Under the pieces are notes generated by a model. The model had not been told where the DNA came from. It did not search any database and saw only the letters and a program-made list of their open reading frames with translations. A stretch of DNA of 64,000 bases from DASUPK01 sp963795665 (GTDB lineage: Bacteria; Actinomycetota; Thermoleophilia; Solirubrobacterales; 70-9): the NCBI GenBank assembly GCA_963795665.1, contig CAWCIP010000005.1:310001-374000 (forward strand), written 5' to 3'. Both the position numbers and the translations under genes were made by a program. This document shows positions 7,720 to 14,909 of the stretch, one piece after another. Each line of letters starts with the position of its first letter. Position 1 is the first letter of the stretch.

Positions 7720-8679
7720 CTAGCCGGGCGTCGGCTGCGGCCACTGCTGGAGGTACGGCAGCGGGTCGACCGCCTTGGTCTCGGCGCCCAGCGAAGCCCT
7801 GCCGATCCGGACCTCGAAGTGGAGGTGAGGGCCGTCGCAGCTGCCGGTGCAGCCGAGCTGGCCGATCACCTGGCCCGCATGCACCTGGTCCCCGAGCGGA
7901 ACCGGAGGCGGCTTGAGCATGTGCATGTAGACGAAGCTGTGGTTGTCGGCGGGGCTGTAGATGGCCAGGTAGTTCCCGCGGCCACCGTCGTCGGGATCGC
8001 TGTTCTTGCCGCGATCGACGACGACGCCGTCGTGGACGGCAACCTCCGGGGTCCCCGTCTTGCCGAAGATGTCCTGTCCCTCGTGCACGTGGCCGTAGCG
8101 CGAGGCGCCGAAGCGGGCGTCCTTCTCCCCGAAGTCATGGGGCCCCTGCAAGGGGAAGACATAGCCGGAGACGAGGCCCTGGGGTGTGCCGGCGTCGACG
8201 CCGAAGAGTGACGCGCTGCTGAGCGTCACGTTGCCGGCGCCGGAGTCCGGGCCGGGGACCGGCAATCCGACCGCCGAGCCGAGGCCCGCGCCGAGGGCGA
8301 GGACCAGCGTGACCGCCAGGCCCGCCTTCGCCGTCGGCCAGACGAGCCCTCGCCGTCTCGCCGCGACGCGCCTGCGGTTCTCCGCGGCACGGGCCCGCTT
8401 GCGGACCGGGCCCTCGACGGTGGGGCGGACTCCCGCCGGCTCGCGCTCCTCGCGTTGCCGGCGCTTGGCAGTCCTGGCGGCGCGGCGCTCGTCATATCCC
8501 GCCCCGGGGCCGGGATCGAAGGGCGCCGCTCCGATCTCGGGCGAGAGCGGGTACTCGCGCGGAGTGCGCCTCAGATAGCCGGTGTCGGTGCCGGGATCGA
8601 ACCTGCCGCCACGTTCCCGTTCGGACTGATCCGGGTTTGCCTGCGGATCGACGACGCGGTCGTCCCCTACGGACTCCAT
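7720..8679 (-). CDS. M23 (LytM) family peptidase, membrane anchored
   Basis: 319 residues. A long Arg-rich cytoplasmic head (1-112) precedes one membrane segment (about 114-139) and an extracellular LytM domain. The zinc ligands are complete: H199 and D203 in HVHEGQDIFG, H285 and H287 in GPHLHFEVR, with H253 in YMHML nearby. LytM enzymes cut peptidoglycan cross-links or, as degraded versions, activate amidases; with all ligands present this one is probably active. The small membrane-protein gene lies just upstream on the same strand. Confidence 0.85.
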   Translation of the reverse strand: MESVGDDRVVDPQANPDQSERERGGRFDPGTDTGYLRRTPREYPLSPEIGAAPFDPGPGAGYDERRAARTAKRRQREEREPAGVRPTVEGPVRKRARAAENRRRVAARRRGLVWPTAKAGLAVTLVLALGAGLGSAVGLPVPGPDSGAGNVTLSSASLFGVDAGTPQGLVSGYVFPLQGPHDFGEKDARFGASRYGHVHEGQDIFGKTGTPEVAVHDGVVVDRGKNSDPDDGGRGNYLAIYSPADNHSFVYMHMLKPPPVPLGDQVHAGQVIGQLGCTGSCDGPHLHFEVRIGRASLGAETKAVDPLPYLQQWPQPTPG

Positions 8680-8689
8680 CCGGCGGGGG

Positions 8690-8947
8690 TTAGTGGCTTC
8701 CGAGGCGCTCTAGGTCCTCGGTGCGCTTCTGCTTGCGGTTTTCGAGGCGAATCTGGATCAGGGACAGGACGGTCACCAGGATCGCGAAGAACGCGATCAG
8801 CCCGAAGGCGAAGAAGGTCACCACCTTGTCGTTGGTGCGTCCGTAGGTGCCGACGCCGTCGGCCGCCATCGCGGCAGGCGCGATCAAGAGCAGCCCGACC
8901 AGGGCGATGAGGGAAGGGAACAGCCGACGCAGAATGCCGAATCGCAT
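8690..8947 (-). CDS. Small secreted/membrane protein, unknown function
   Basis: 85 residues from ATG 8947 (a longer frame to 8989 has a less likely start). A signal-peptide-like segment (RRLFPSLIALVGLLLIAPA) ends in AMAADG, then comes a short loop, a second hydrophobic helix (FFAFGLIAFFAILVTVLSLI) and a basic, charged tail. Topology suggests one membrane helix after cleavage. It sits 10 nt upstream of the M23 peptidase gene, so a link to envelope work is possible, but the family is not recognised. Confidence 0.6.
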   Translation of the reverse strand: MRFGILRRLFPSLIALVGLLLIAPAAMAADGVGTYGRTNDKVVTFFAFGLIAFFAILVTVLSLIQIRLENRKQKRTEDLERLGSH

Positions 8948-9053
8948 CCCGAGCACCCTAACGCAAGGCCCAGAAAGTAAGAACACCATTACGCGCGATT
9001 GAGCCGGCGTCGCCTACGATGCTCGCTCCTCGACCCCGGTCGAGCCCTCCGGC

Positions 9054-9926
9054 ATGGACCCGATCTCCTACTTCCAGGCAATCGTCCTCGGCTTGCTCCA
9101 GGGGGTCTCGGAGCTCTTCCCGATCTCGAGCCTCGGCCACAGCGTCGTGTTGCCGCGGGTCTTCGGCTGGAACATCCACCAGAACGACGACTACTTCCTG
9201 AGCTTCCTGGTCGCCACCCACTGCGCGACAGCGTTCGTGCTCCTGCTCTTCTTCCTCAAGGATTGGGTGCGGATCGTCAAGGGCCTGGGCCGCTCGCTTC
9301 GCGACCGCTACATCGCTCCGGAGGACACGGACGCGAAGCTCGGCTGGCTGCTCGTCATCGGGACGATCCCCGCCGGCCTGCTCGGCCTGCTGCTCGAGCA
9401 CCCGCTGCGGACCCTGTTCGCCTCGACGCAGACGGCGGCGATCTTCCTCTTCATCAACGGCCTGATGCTGTTCGGCGCGGAGGCGCTGCGTCGTCGTGCG
9501 CCGGTCCGGTCCGAGGAGAGCATCAGGTCCGACGAAGTGATCGCCCGCAGCCTCAGCTTCCGCGACGCCATCGGGATCGGCACCGCGCAGGCCCTCGCGC
9601 TGATCCCGGGGCTCTCCCGCTCCGGCGCCAGCATGGGCGGCGGCCTGATTGCCGGGCTGTCCAACGAGGAGGCCGCGCGCTTCGCCTTCCTGCTCGCCAC
9701 CCCGATCATCGGCGCCGCCGGCCTGCTCAAGCTGCCCGAGCTGCTCGGCTCGCAGGGCGATCACGTCCGGGGCCAGGCGCTGGTCGGCGCCATCTGTGCC
9801 GGGATCACGGCTTACTTCTCCGTGCGTTTCCTGCTCCGCTTCTTCGAGACCAATCGCCTGACGCCGTTCGCCGTCTACTGCTGCGCCGTCGGCGCCGTCC
9901 TCTCGGTCGCCTTCGCGCTGAGCTGA
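9054..9926 (+). CDS. uppP: Undecaprenyl-diphosphatase UppP/BacA
   Basis: 290 residues, eight or so membrane helices. The two conserved BacA motifs are visible: GVSELFPISSLGHSVVLP near the N-terminus (normally ending S-S-T-A-H, here S-S-L-G-H) and ALIPGLSRSGASMGGGL in the second half, with the catalytic Glu, Ser and Arg residues. The enzyme recycles C55-PP to C55-P for cell-wall synthesis. The following small membrane gene is 9 nt away and probably in the same operon. The Leu-Gly substitution in motif one is a mild oddity. Confidence 0.9.
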   Translation: MDPISYFQAIVLGLLQGVSELFPISSLGHSVVLPRVFGWNIHQNDDYFLSFLVATHCATAFVLLLFFLKDWVRIVKGLGRSLRDRYIAPEDTDAKLGWLLVIGTIPAGLLGLLLEHPLRTLFASTQTAAIFLFINGLMLFGAEALRRRAPVRSEESIRSDEVIARSLSFRDAIGIGTAQALALIPGLSRSGASMGGGLIAGLSNEEAARFAFLLATPIIGAAGLLKLPELLGSQGDHVRGQALVGAICAGITAYFSVRFLLRFFETNRLTPFAVYCCAVGAVLSVAFALS

Positions 9927-9935
9927 GGAGGTCCC

Positions 9936-10181
9936 ATGACCAAGCGTCCCCAACTGATCGTTCCCGCCGTCATTCTCGGCGTCATCTTCCTCGTCATCGC
10001 CATCGTCTACTGGACGACCGATGCGGGCTCGCTGCCATCGTTCTTCCCGGGGCACGAGTCGGGGTCGACGCACATCCACTTCAAGCACGGTCTCGCCGCC
10101 GCCGTCGTCGCGGCGGCCTGCTTCATATTCGCCTGGTTCCAGACCGGGGCAGAGCCTGGCCAGAGATCTACTCCGAGTTGA
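9936..10181 (+). CDS. Small two-helix membrane protein
   Basis: 81 residues with two hydrophobic helices (VPAVILGVIFLVIAIVYW and AAAVVAAACFIFAWF) separated by a histidine-containing loop ending in HIHFKHG. AGGAGG directly precedes the start with a short spacer. It follows uppP by 9 nt, so it is probably cotranscribed. The end overlaps the convergent CDF gene by 14 nt. Similar small proteins occur in actinobacteria, but I cannot name a function. Confidence 0.7.
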   Translation: MTKRPQLIVPAVILGVIFLVIAIVYWTTDAGSLPSFFPGHESGSTHIHFKHGLAAAVVAAACFIFAWFQTGAEPGQRSTPS

Positions 10182-11067
10182 TCTGGAGTAGCTCGTCCCG
10201 TGGCTCGTGCTCGACCTGGAGGGTCGAGTGCTCCACTCCGAAGCGGTCGGCCAGCAGGCGCGCGGCGTGCCAGCGCGCCTCGTGGCAGTCGACGTCCCGC
10301 CCGACGATCATGTGCGCCGAGATCGCCGGCATTCCTGAGGTCACCTCCCAGACGTGCAGGTCGTGGACCTCGACGACGCCTTCCTCGGCGGCCAGGGTCC
10401 GCCCGATCTGCTCAGGATCCAGGCCGCGCGGAGCCGCCTCCATGAAGATCCGGCCCGAGTCGCGCAGCAGGCCGTAGGCTGCCCAGAGCATCAGGGCGGC
10501 GATCAGCAGGGAGGCCACGCCATCGGCGCGCTCGAATCCCCAGATCAGGATCAGCGCGCCCGCGATCGCGGTGGCGATGAACGCGAAGAGATCGGTCAGC
10601 ACGTGCCGGAAGGCGCCCTCCACGTTGAGGCTGCGGCGCTCCGCCCCGGCGAGCAGCCGGGCGGCGAGCAGGTTCACTCCGATCCCGGCGATGGCGACGA
10701 TCAGGACCAGCGCGCCCTCGACGTCCGGGGGCTCGATCAGGCGGCGAATGCCCTCGTAGACGATCAACGTGCCGAGCAGGAGCAGCGTGACTCCGTTGAT
10801 CTGCGCGGAGAGGATCTCCCCGCGCTTCATCCCGTACGTGTAGCTGCCGGCCGGCGGCCGTTCGGCGAGCCGCAGGGCGGCGAGCGCCAATCCCAGCGCG
10901 ACGGCATCGGTGAGCATGTGCCCGGCATCGGAGAGCAGTGCCAGCGAGGAGCCGACGATGCCGGCCACGACCTCGGCCAGCATGAAGGCGACGATCAGGG
11001 CGAACGCGATCCCGAGCCGCCGCGCGTCGGCGTCACCCGCATGAACGTGAGCATGATCGTGCCCCAT
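10168..11067 (-). CDS. Cation diffusion facilitator (CzcD-like metal efflux)
   Basis: 299 residues, six membrane helices plus a C-terminal cytoplasmic domain. The N-terminus is His-rich (HDHAHVHAGD). The two intramembrane metal-site motifs are SDAGHMLTDA and RHVLTDLFAF (HxxxD in each), typical of Zn2+/Cd2+/Co2+ exporters. The C-terminal domain contains VHDLHVWEVTSG, a standard CDF feature. The upstream region on the same strand holds an intrinsic terminator and a PHO-like box, so expression may depend on read-through of a leader. Confidence 0.9.
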   Translation of the reverse strand: MGHDHAHVHAGDADARRLGIAFALIVAFMLAEVVAGIVGSSLALLSDAGHMLTDAVALGLALAALRLAERPPAGSYTYGMKRGEILSAQINGVTLLLLGTLIVYEGIRRLIEPPDVEGALVLIVAIAGIGVNLLAARLLAGAERRSLNVEGAFRHVLTDLFAFIATAIAGALILIWGFERADGVASLLIAALMLWAAYGLLRDSGRIFMEAAPRGLDPEQIGRTLAAEEGVVEVHDLHVWEVTSGMPAISAHMIVGRDVDCHEARWHAARLLADRFGVEHSTLQVEHEPRDELLQINSE

Positions 11068-11115
11068 TCAGGTGATTACAGCGCGTGGGCCAGACCCGCG
11101 CGACAAGGAGAAGGC

Positions 11116-11157
11116 AAAAAAAAGCGCGCGACCCGGGGCAGGGAGGGGTCGCGCGCG
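11116..11157 (-). terminator. Strong intrinsic terminator on the minus strand
   Basis: Reading the minus strand, an 11-bp perfect stem (GCGCGCGACCC at 11157-11147 with its complement at 11134-11124, 12-nt loop) is followed directly by eight U residues (11123-11116). This is a textbook Rho-independent terminator. No recognisable gene ends here; it lies 49 nt upstream of the CDF start, so it must end either a small RNA or the leader of the CDF transcript. Confidence 0.85.
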
Positions 11158-11250
11158 CTGACGAGAGAGGAATCTCGAAAGTAAGCGCAGTCTCGTCTCT
11201 GCGCCTCCCGCCTGTGTGAACATCCCGATACGGCAAGCGGCGCATTTATG
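11116..11250 (-). ncRNA. Candidate small RNA or attenuator leader between PHO box and CDF gene
   Basis: The minus strand between a PHO-like box (11289-11263) and the intrinsic terminator has no convincing gene but several possible stems: CGCAT-AA-ATGCG, GCGCAG-CTGCGC, CGAGA-TCTCG and the alternative GACGAGA-TCTCGTC. A transcript of about 120-135 nt would result. If the terminator is bypassed, RNA polymerase reaches the CDF gene. A short open frame (start 11256, HKCAACR near its N-terminus) runs through the terminator and stops right before the CDF ATG, so a leader-peptide mechanism is also possible. The transcription start is inferred. Confidence 0.4.
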
Positions 11251-11262
11251 CGGCATTTGCCT

Positions 11263-11289
11263 GTGAAAAACCCGTGAACCAACCTTGAC
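11263..11289 (-). promoter_or_regulatory. PHO box-like ladder (reverse orientation)
   Basis: On the minus strand GTCAA (11289), TTCAC (11278) and TTCAC (11267) start exactly 11 nt apart, the same spacing as the other phosphate boxes in this locus. It sits between the PhoP-type regulator gene (plus strand, 11384) and the CDF gene (minus strand). It may control either direction. The plus strand also has CATTT at 11243 and 11254, again 11 nt apart. Confidence 0.55.
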
Positions 11290-11383
11290 ACCCCCGTCGG
11301 CGCGCCGCCCGCGGCCCTATGATCCAGCCCATCGACGAGCGGACCTGAGCCCGGGGGTAGGGCGAGTCCGAGAGAGGGCCTCG

Positions 11384-12190
11384 ATGAACAATCAAGCAGG
11401 CATACGGCTGGCGGTGATCGACACCGACAGCTCGTTCCTCACGGTTCTGGCCAAGCGCCTCGACGGCGCGGGGTGGGAGCACCGCGTGCTCGCCGGCAGC
11501 GTGCCCATCGACGACCTGGTCGCGATGAAGCTCAACGCCCTCCTTGTCGATCTCTCCGTGCTGGGCCCGCAGGGCTGGGAGTTCCTCGAGAAGGTCTGCG
11601 GCGCGATCCCCGGCCTGGGAGTGCTCGTCTGCACCTCGCAGTCGACGGTCGCCCAGAGGGTCAGGGGCCTGCGGCTCGGGGCCGACGACTGGATCGCCAA
11701 GCCCTCCCATCCCGAGGAGGTCATGGCGCGGATCGAGGCCGTCGTCCGCCGGCGCAAGCGCGCCGCGGCGCGCGAGGACGTGGGGCCGCTCGTCTCCGGC
11801 GAGCTGGAGATCCGGCCGGACCAGTACCAGGCGTTCGTCAGCGGCCAGAGCATCGGCCTGACCCGCCGGGAGTTCGAGCTCCTGCAGCTCCTCGCCGAGG
11901 GGCACGGCCAGGTGATCGAGCGCGAGGAGATCTACCAGAAGGTCTGGGGCTACGCGATGGCGCACGGCGATCGCTCCGTGGACGTCTTCGTCCGGAAGCT
12001 GCGCCAGAAGCTCCAGCGGCACTCGGCCAACTGGCGCTACATCCACACCCACTTCGGGATCGGCTACCGCTTCGATCCGGAGCCCATCGGCAGCGTCGAG
12101 GAGACCTCCGTCGAGGTGCCGATGGCGGTGGAGGAGCCGCTCGAGCACGCCGAGGAAGTCACCGCGGACCTGGCGCACGAAGGCCGCTAG
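11384..12190 (+). CDS. PhoP/PhoB-type response regulator (OmpR family)
   Basis: 268 residues. Receiver domain: acidic pocket D13/D15, phosphoacceptor D56 in LLVDLSV, T84/S85 and K106 in WIAKPSHP. The OmpR-type winged helix spans about 140-235 (LTRREFELLQLLAEGHGQVI, then RSVDVFVRKLRQKL and THFGIGYRF). A Glu-rich 30-residue tail follows. AGAGAGGG precedes the ATG. There is no histidine kinase gene next to it. Position in front of the PstS and pst genes suggests it is the phosphate regulator; activation by an unlinked PhoR-like kinase is inferred. Confidence 0.85.
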   Translation: MNNQAGIRLAVIDTDSSFLTVLAKRLDGAGWEHRVLAGSVPIDDLVAMKLNALLVDLSVLGPQGWEFLEKVCGAIPGLGVLVCTSQSTVAQRVRGLRLGADDWIAKPSHPEEVMARIEAVVRRRKRAAAREDVGPLVSGELEIRPDQYQAFVSGQSIGLTRREFELLQLLAEGHGQVIEREEIYQKVWGYAMAHGDRSVDVFVRKLRQKLQRHSANWRYIHTHFGIGYRFDPEPIGSVEETSVEVPMAVEEPLEHAEEVTADLAHEGR

Positions 12191-12200
12191 CCCGCGCCGC

Positions 12201-12227
12201 TTCACCTGACCTTCACCTCGCCTTCAC
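12201..12227 (+). promoter_or_regulatory. PHO box, three TTCAC units at 11-nt spacing
   Basis: TTCAC occurs at 12201, 12212 and 12223, each exactly 11 nt apart, matching the direct-repeat architecture of Streptomyces PhoP boxes (GTTCACC repeats). A -10-like TAAGCT (12248-12253) follows 20 nt later and the PstS-like ATG is at 12263, which places the box over the -35 region, as expected for activation. Confidence 0.85.
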
Positions 12228-12262
12228 ACGGGCGGCGGGCGCGGAGCTAAGCTCGCCCGGCA

Positions 12263-13230
12263 ATGCCGAGGACGTCCTCTCGCGCGCTTCGAGCTCTCCT
12301 CCAGCTCGCCCCGGTGGTCGTCGTCGCGGCCCTCGTCGGCATCGCGGCGAGCGAGAGCGGCGGCAGCGGTGAGGGGCGCTTGCGCAAGAAGGACGGGCTC
12401 TCGGGGACTGTGACCATCGACGGGGCCGCAGCCCTGCGGGACACGATCGAGGGCGCCGCCCAGCGCTTCGAGCGCCGCAACCCGGGAGTGCGGGTCACTG
12501 CCGGCGCCTCGGGTGACGAGAGCGCGATCGCGCTCTTCTGCGCGGGCGAGGTGGACATCGCCGCCGTCGCTCGCCGGCTCGACCGTGCCGAGCGCCGGGC
12601 CTGCCGCTCGTCGGGGACGGGGTACGTGCCGATCGAGGTGGCGCGGGAGGGGATCGCGCTCGTCGTCAGCGAGCGGAACGGGTTTGCGAGCTGTCTCAAC
12701 GTCGAGGCGGCGCGCGCGATCTGGCGCCGGGCCGACCCCGTCACGTTCTGGGCAGAGATCGATCCGCGGTTCCCCGACGCGGAGCTCGAGCCGGTTGGAT
12801 GGAAGCCGGACAGCCCCCCGTCCACGCTTCTCGCCGAGGGCCTGTTCGGCCCGGTCGACCCGCTGACGAGGAACGACTACGAGGTGGCCGGCGATGCGGC
12901 CGAGCTCGCCGCTACGGTTGCCGCCTCCCCAGGTGCGGTCGGGATACGTCCCGGTCGGCCAGCTCAAGCGCGGAGCCGGGGTGAGGCCACTGGCGCTGGA
13001 CGCCGGCCACGGCTGCGTGACACCCACCGTCGACTCGGTCCGCGACGGCAGCTATCCGGCCCTGGCGCGTCCTCTCTATCTCGACGTACGCAACCGAATC
13101 GCTGCAACGTCCCGAGCCCAGGCGCTTCGTGCGCGAATACCTGCAGGGACCACCGCCGGTCGGAAAGGCTGACGGGGTGATCCCGGTGAGCCCGTCACAT
13201 CGCATTTACCGGAAGTTCACTCGACCGTAA
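12263..13230 (+). CDS. PstS-like phosphate-binding protein paralogue (frameshifted)
   Basis: Translation from ATG 12263 gives one N-terminal hydrophobic segment (LLQLAPVVVVAALVGIAA) and a periplasmic-binding fold: SGTVTIDGAAALRDTIEGAA, GEVDIAAVARRLDRAE, EGIALVVSERN and AARAIWRRADPVTFW, all in PstS order. The frame breaks near 12940, continues as GYVPVGQLKRGAGVRPLALD in another frame, and breaks again near 13090 (LQRPEPRRFVREYLQG in the third). Stop at 13228-13230 in the last frame, though the true end is uncertain. No lipobox is seen. Phosphate binding is inferred. TAAGCT 9 nt before the ATG suggests a leaderless mRNA. Confidence 0.7.
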
Positions 13231-13231
13231 C
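13205..13231 (+). promoter_or_regulatory. PHO box (TTTAC/TTCAC/GTAAC ladder)
   Basis: TTTAC at 13205, TTCAC at 13216 and GTAAC at 13227 are spaced exactly 11 nt. The ladder lies 36 nt before the start of the stand-alone winged-helix gene and overlaps the probable 3' end of the PstS-like gene. Confidence 0.75.
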
Positions 13232-13266
13232 TACTTTCGCTGAGCCAGCGGCAAAGCTCCGAGGCC

Positions 13267-13635
13267 ATGGAAGGCGAGAACGGCGGCGCCGGCTCAGTAT
13301 CGACGATTCCACTCGCAACCGGAGACCAGACCCCGGTCTACGCGGGGCGATTGGAGATCAGGCCGGCCGACCACGCCGCCTTGGTCGACGGCCGGCCGCT
13401 GATCCTGACCGTGCGGGAGCTGCAGCTCCTCACGGAGCTCGCCCACAACGCCGAGCGTGTGATGACCCGCGAGGAGCTCTACGAGACGGTCTGGGGGCGG
13501 TCGTACAGGAAGAGCGATCGCTCGGTCGACGTCTACGTCGGGCGCCTGCGAGCCAAGCTCGCCCGGGCGCTGCCGGGTCGCCGCTTCATCCACACTCACA
13601 CCGGCATCGGCTACCGGTTCTCGCCTCAGGCCTGA
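13267..13635 (+). CDS. Stand-alone OmpR/PhoB-type DNA-binding domain protein
   Basis: 122 residues that consist of almost nothing but an OmpR-family winged helix: LTVRELQLLTELAHNAERVM (helix 1-2), REELYETVWG, SDRSVDVYVGRLRAKL (recognition helix) and HTHTGIGYRF (wing). The receiver domain is absent, so it cannot be phosphorylated in the usual way. Sequence is close to the C-terminal domain of the regulator at 11384, which suggests a truncated duplicate. Its own PHO box and place directly before pstS suggest it modifies or competes with PhoP-type binding. Confidence 0.8.
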   Translation: MEGENGGAGSVSTIPLATGDQTPVYAGRLEIRPADHAALVDGRPLILTVRELQLLTELAHNAERVMTREELYETVWGRSYRKSDRSVDVYVGRLRAKLARALPGRRFIHTHTGIGYRFSPQA

Positions 13636-13664
13636 CCGGGTCGACCGCCCCCGCCGCGGCGGCA

Positions 13665-13702
13665 TTTACATCCTTTTTACAAGTGCGCCACACGAAGGTA
13701 AC
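13665..13702 (+). promoter_or_regulatory. PHO box of pstS (four 11-nt units)
   Basis: TTTAC at 13665, TTTAC at 13676, GCCAC at 13687 and GTAAC at 13698 are each 11 nt apart. The order (two TTYAC units, an NNCAC unit, a GTAAC unit) is the same as at 33336-33373. pstS begins 105 nt downstream. A clear -10 is not obvious, as is common for strongly activated promoters. Confidence 0.8.
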
Positions 13703-13776
13703 AAGCTCTGCCTTGCCCGCTGAGAGGGTGCCAGGCCTCTGAGAGTGTGAGGGAGGCGAGCCATTGAGCCGCCGTC

Positions 13777-13798
13777 CCTTTTCGACAAACGAAAAAGG
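13777..13798 (+). promoter_or_regulatory. Hairpin covering the pstS ribosome binding site
   Basis: CCTTTTCG (13777-13784) pairs with CGAAAAAGG (13790-13798) across a 5-nt ACAAA loop, with one bulged A. The right arm merges into AAGGAG, the Shine-Dalgarno of pstS (ATG 13808). A second weak stem (AGAGG/CCTCT) lies upstream. The leader may modulate translation or protect the abundant pstS mRNA from 5' decay. Confidence 0.55.
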
Positions 13799-13807
13799 AG
13801 CGACTCA

Positions 13808-14893
13808 ATGAATAGGAAGTGGTGGCTCGTTTCAGCCGCCTCGGCCGTCCTGGCACTGACCGCTGCTGCTTGCGGCTCGAGCAACGACAACAGCTCGTCG
13901 GGCGTATCGGGGACCCTCGCGGGCGCCGGTTCGAGTGCCCAGCAGGCGGCGCAGGAAGCCTGGACCGCGAAGTTCGAGGGCCAGAACTCCGGCGCGACCG
14001 TCTCGTACGACGCGATCGGCTCCGGCGGTGGTCGCGACCAGTTCATCGCCGGCGGCAAGACCGCCTACGGCGGCAGCGACGCCCCGTTCGACTCGGAGGA
14101 GCTGCCGCAGGCGCAGCAGCGCTGCTCCAAGGAGGGCGGCGAGCTGGTCGAGATTCCGAACTACATCTCGCCGCTGGCGATCGTTTACAACCTGCCGGGC
14201 GTCGACAACCTGCAGCTCAGCCCGGACACGACCGCGAAGATCTTCAAGGGCGAGATCACGACCTGGGACGACCCCGCGATCAAGGCGGACAACCCGGGTG
14301 CGAACCTGCCCAGCACGAAGATCACGCCGGTACACCGGTCGGACGAGTCGGGGACGACGTTCAACTTCACGGACTACCTCCACGAGGCCGCTCCAAGCGT
14401 CTGGACCTTCGACGCCGACGGCAACTGGCCGCTGAAGACCGGCGAGTCCGGTGCGCAGACCTCGGGTCTGATCCAGGCGGTGAAGGCCGGCGAGGGCACG
14501 ATCGGCTACGCCGACGACAGCCAGGCCGGCGACCTCGGCGTCGCCAAGGTCAAGGTCGGCAGCACCTACGTGGCGCCCAGCGCCGAGGGTGCTTCGCACG
14601 ACTTCGACATCTCGAAGAAGGACCCGGCGCTCAGCCCAGGCAAGTACGTGTTCGCGTACAAGGTCGAGCGAACCTCGACGGATCCGCAGGACTACCCGAT
14701 CCTGCTCGTCTCCTGGCTGATGGGCTGCACGAAGTACTCCGACTCCAACACCACCGACCTGGTGAAGGCGTACTTCAACTACGTCATCAGCTCGGACGGC
14801 CAGCAGGCAGCCGCGCAGAACGCGGGCTCGGCGCCGATCGGCCCGACGATCAAGACGGAGGATCAGAAGGCGGTCGACGCGATCGGCGGCTGA
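13808..14893 (+). CDS. pstS: Phosphate ABC transporter substrate-binding lipoprotein PstS
   Basis: 361 residues. Lipoprotein signal with lipobox LTAAACG, then a Ser/Asn-rich spacer. Phosphate-binding signatures are clear: LAGAGSSAQQAAQEAW, GSGGGRDQFIAG, GGSDAPF, VHRSDESGTTFNFTDYL, and near the C-terminus AQNAGSAPIGPTIK. Binds orthophosphate outside the membrane and delivers it to PstCA. Served by a four-unit PHO box and a structured leader. A strong stem-loop separates it from pstC, which fits higher pstS mRNA levels than the rest of the operon. Confidence 0.95.
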   Translation: MNRKWWLVSAASAVLALTAAACGSSNDNSSSGVSGTLAGAGSSAQQAAQEAWTAKFEGQNSGATVSYDAIGSGGGRDQFIAGGKTAYGGSDAPFDSEELPQAQQRCSKEGGELVEIPNYISPLAIVYNLPGVDNLQLSPDTTAKIFKGEITTWDDPAIKADNPGANLPSTKITPVHRSDESGTTFNFTDYLHEAAPSVWTFDADGNWPLKTGESGAQTSGLIQAVKAGEGTIGYADDSQAGDLGVAKVKVGSTYVAPSAEGASHDFDISKKDPALSPGKYVFAYKVERTSTDPQDYPILLVSWLMGCTKYSDSNTTDLVKAYFNYVISSDGQQAAAQNAGSAPIGPTIKTEDQKAVDAIGG

Positions 14894-14909
14894 TCCAGAC
14901 TGACCGGGA

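Noticed and set aside
11285..11323. TTGACA (11285) with TATGAT (11318) as a sigma-70 promoter for the response regulator
   Set aside because: The spacer is 27 nt, far too long; TATGAT alone may be the -10 of an activated promoter.
12263..13230. Calling the frameshifted genes true pseudogenes
   Set aside because: The same kind of 1-base error recurs in essential genes and at G/C runs, so assembly error is the simpler explanation.
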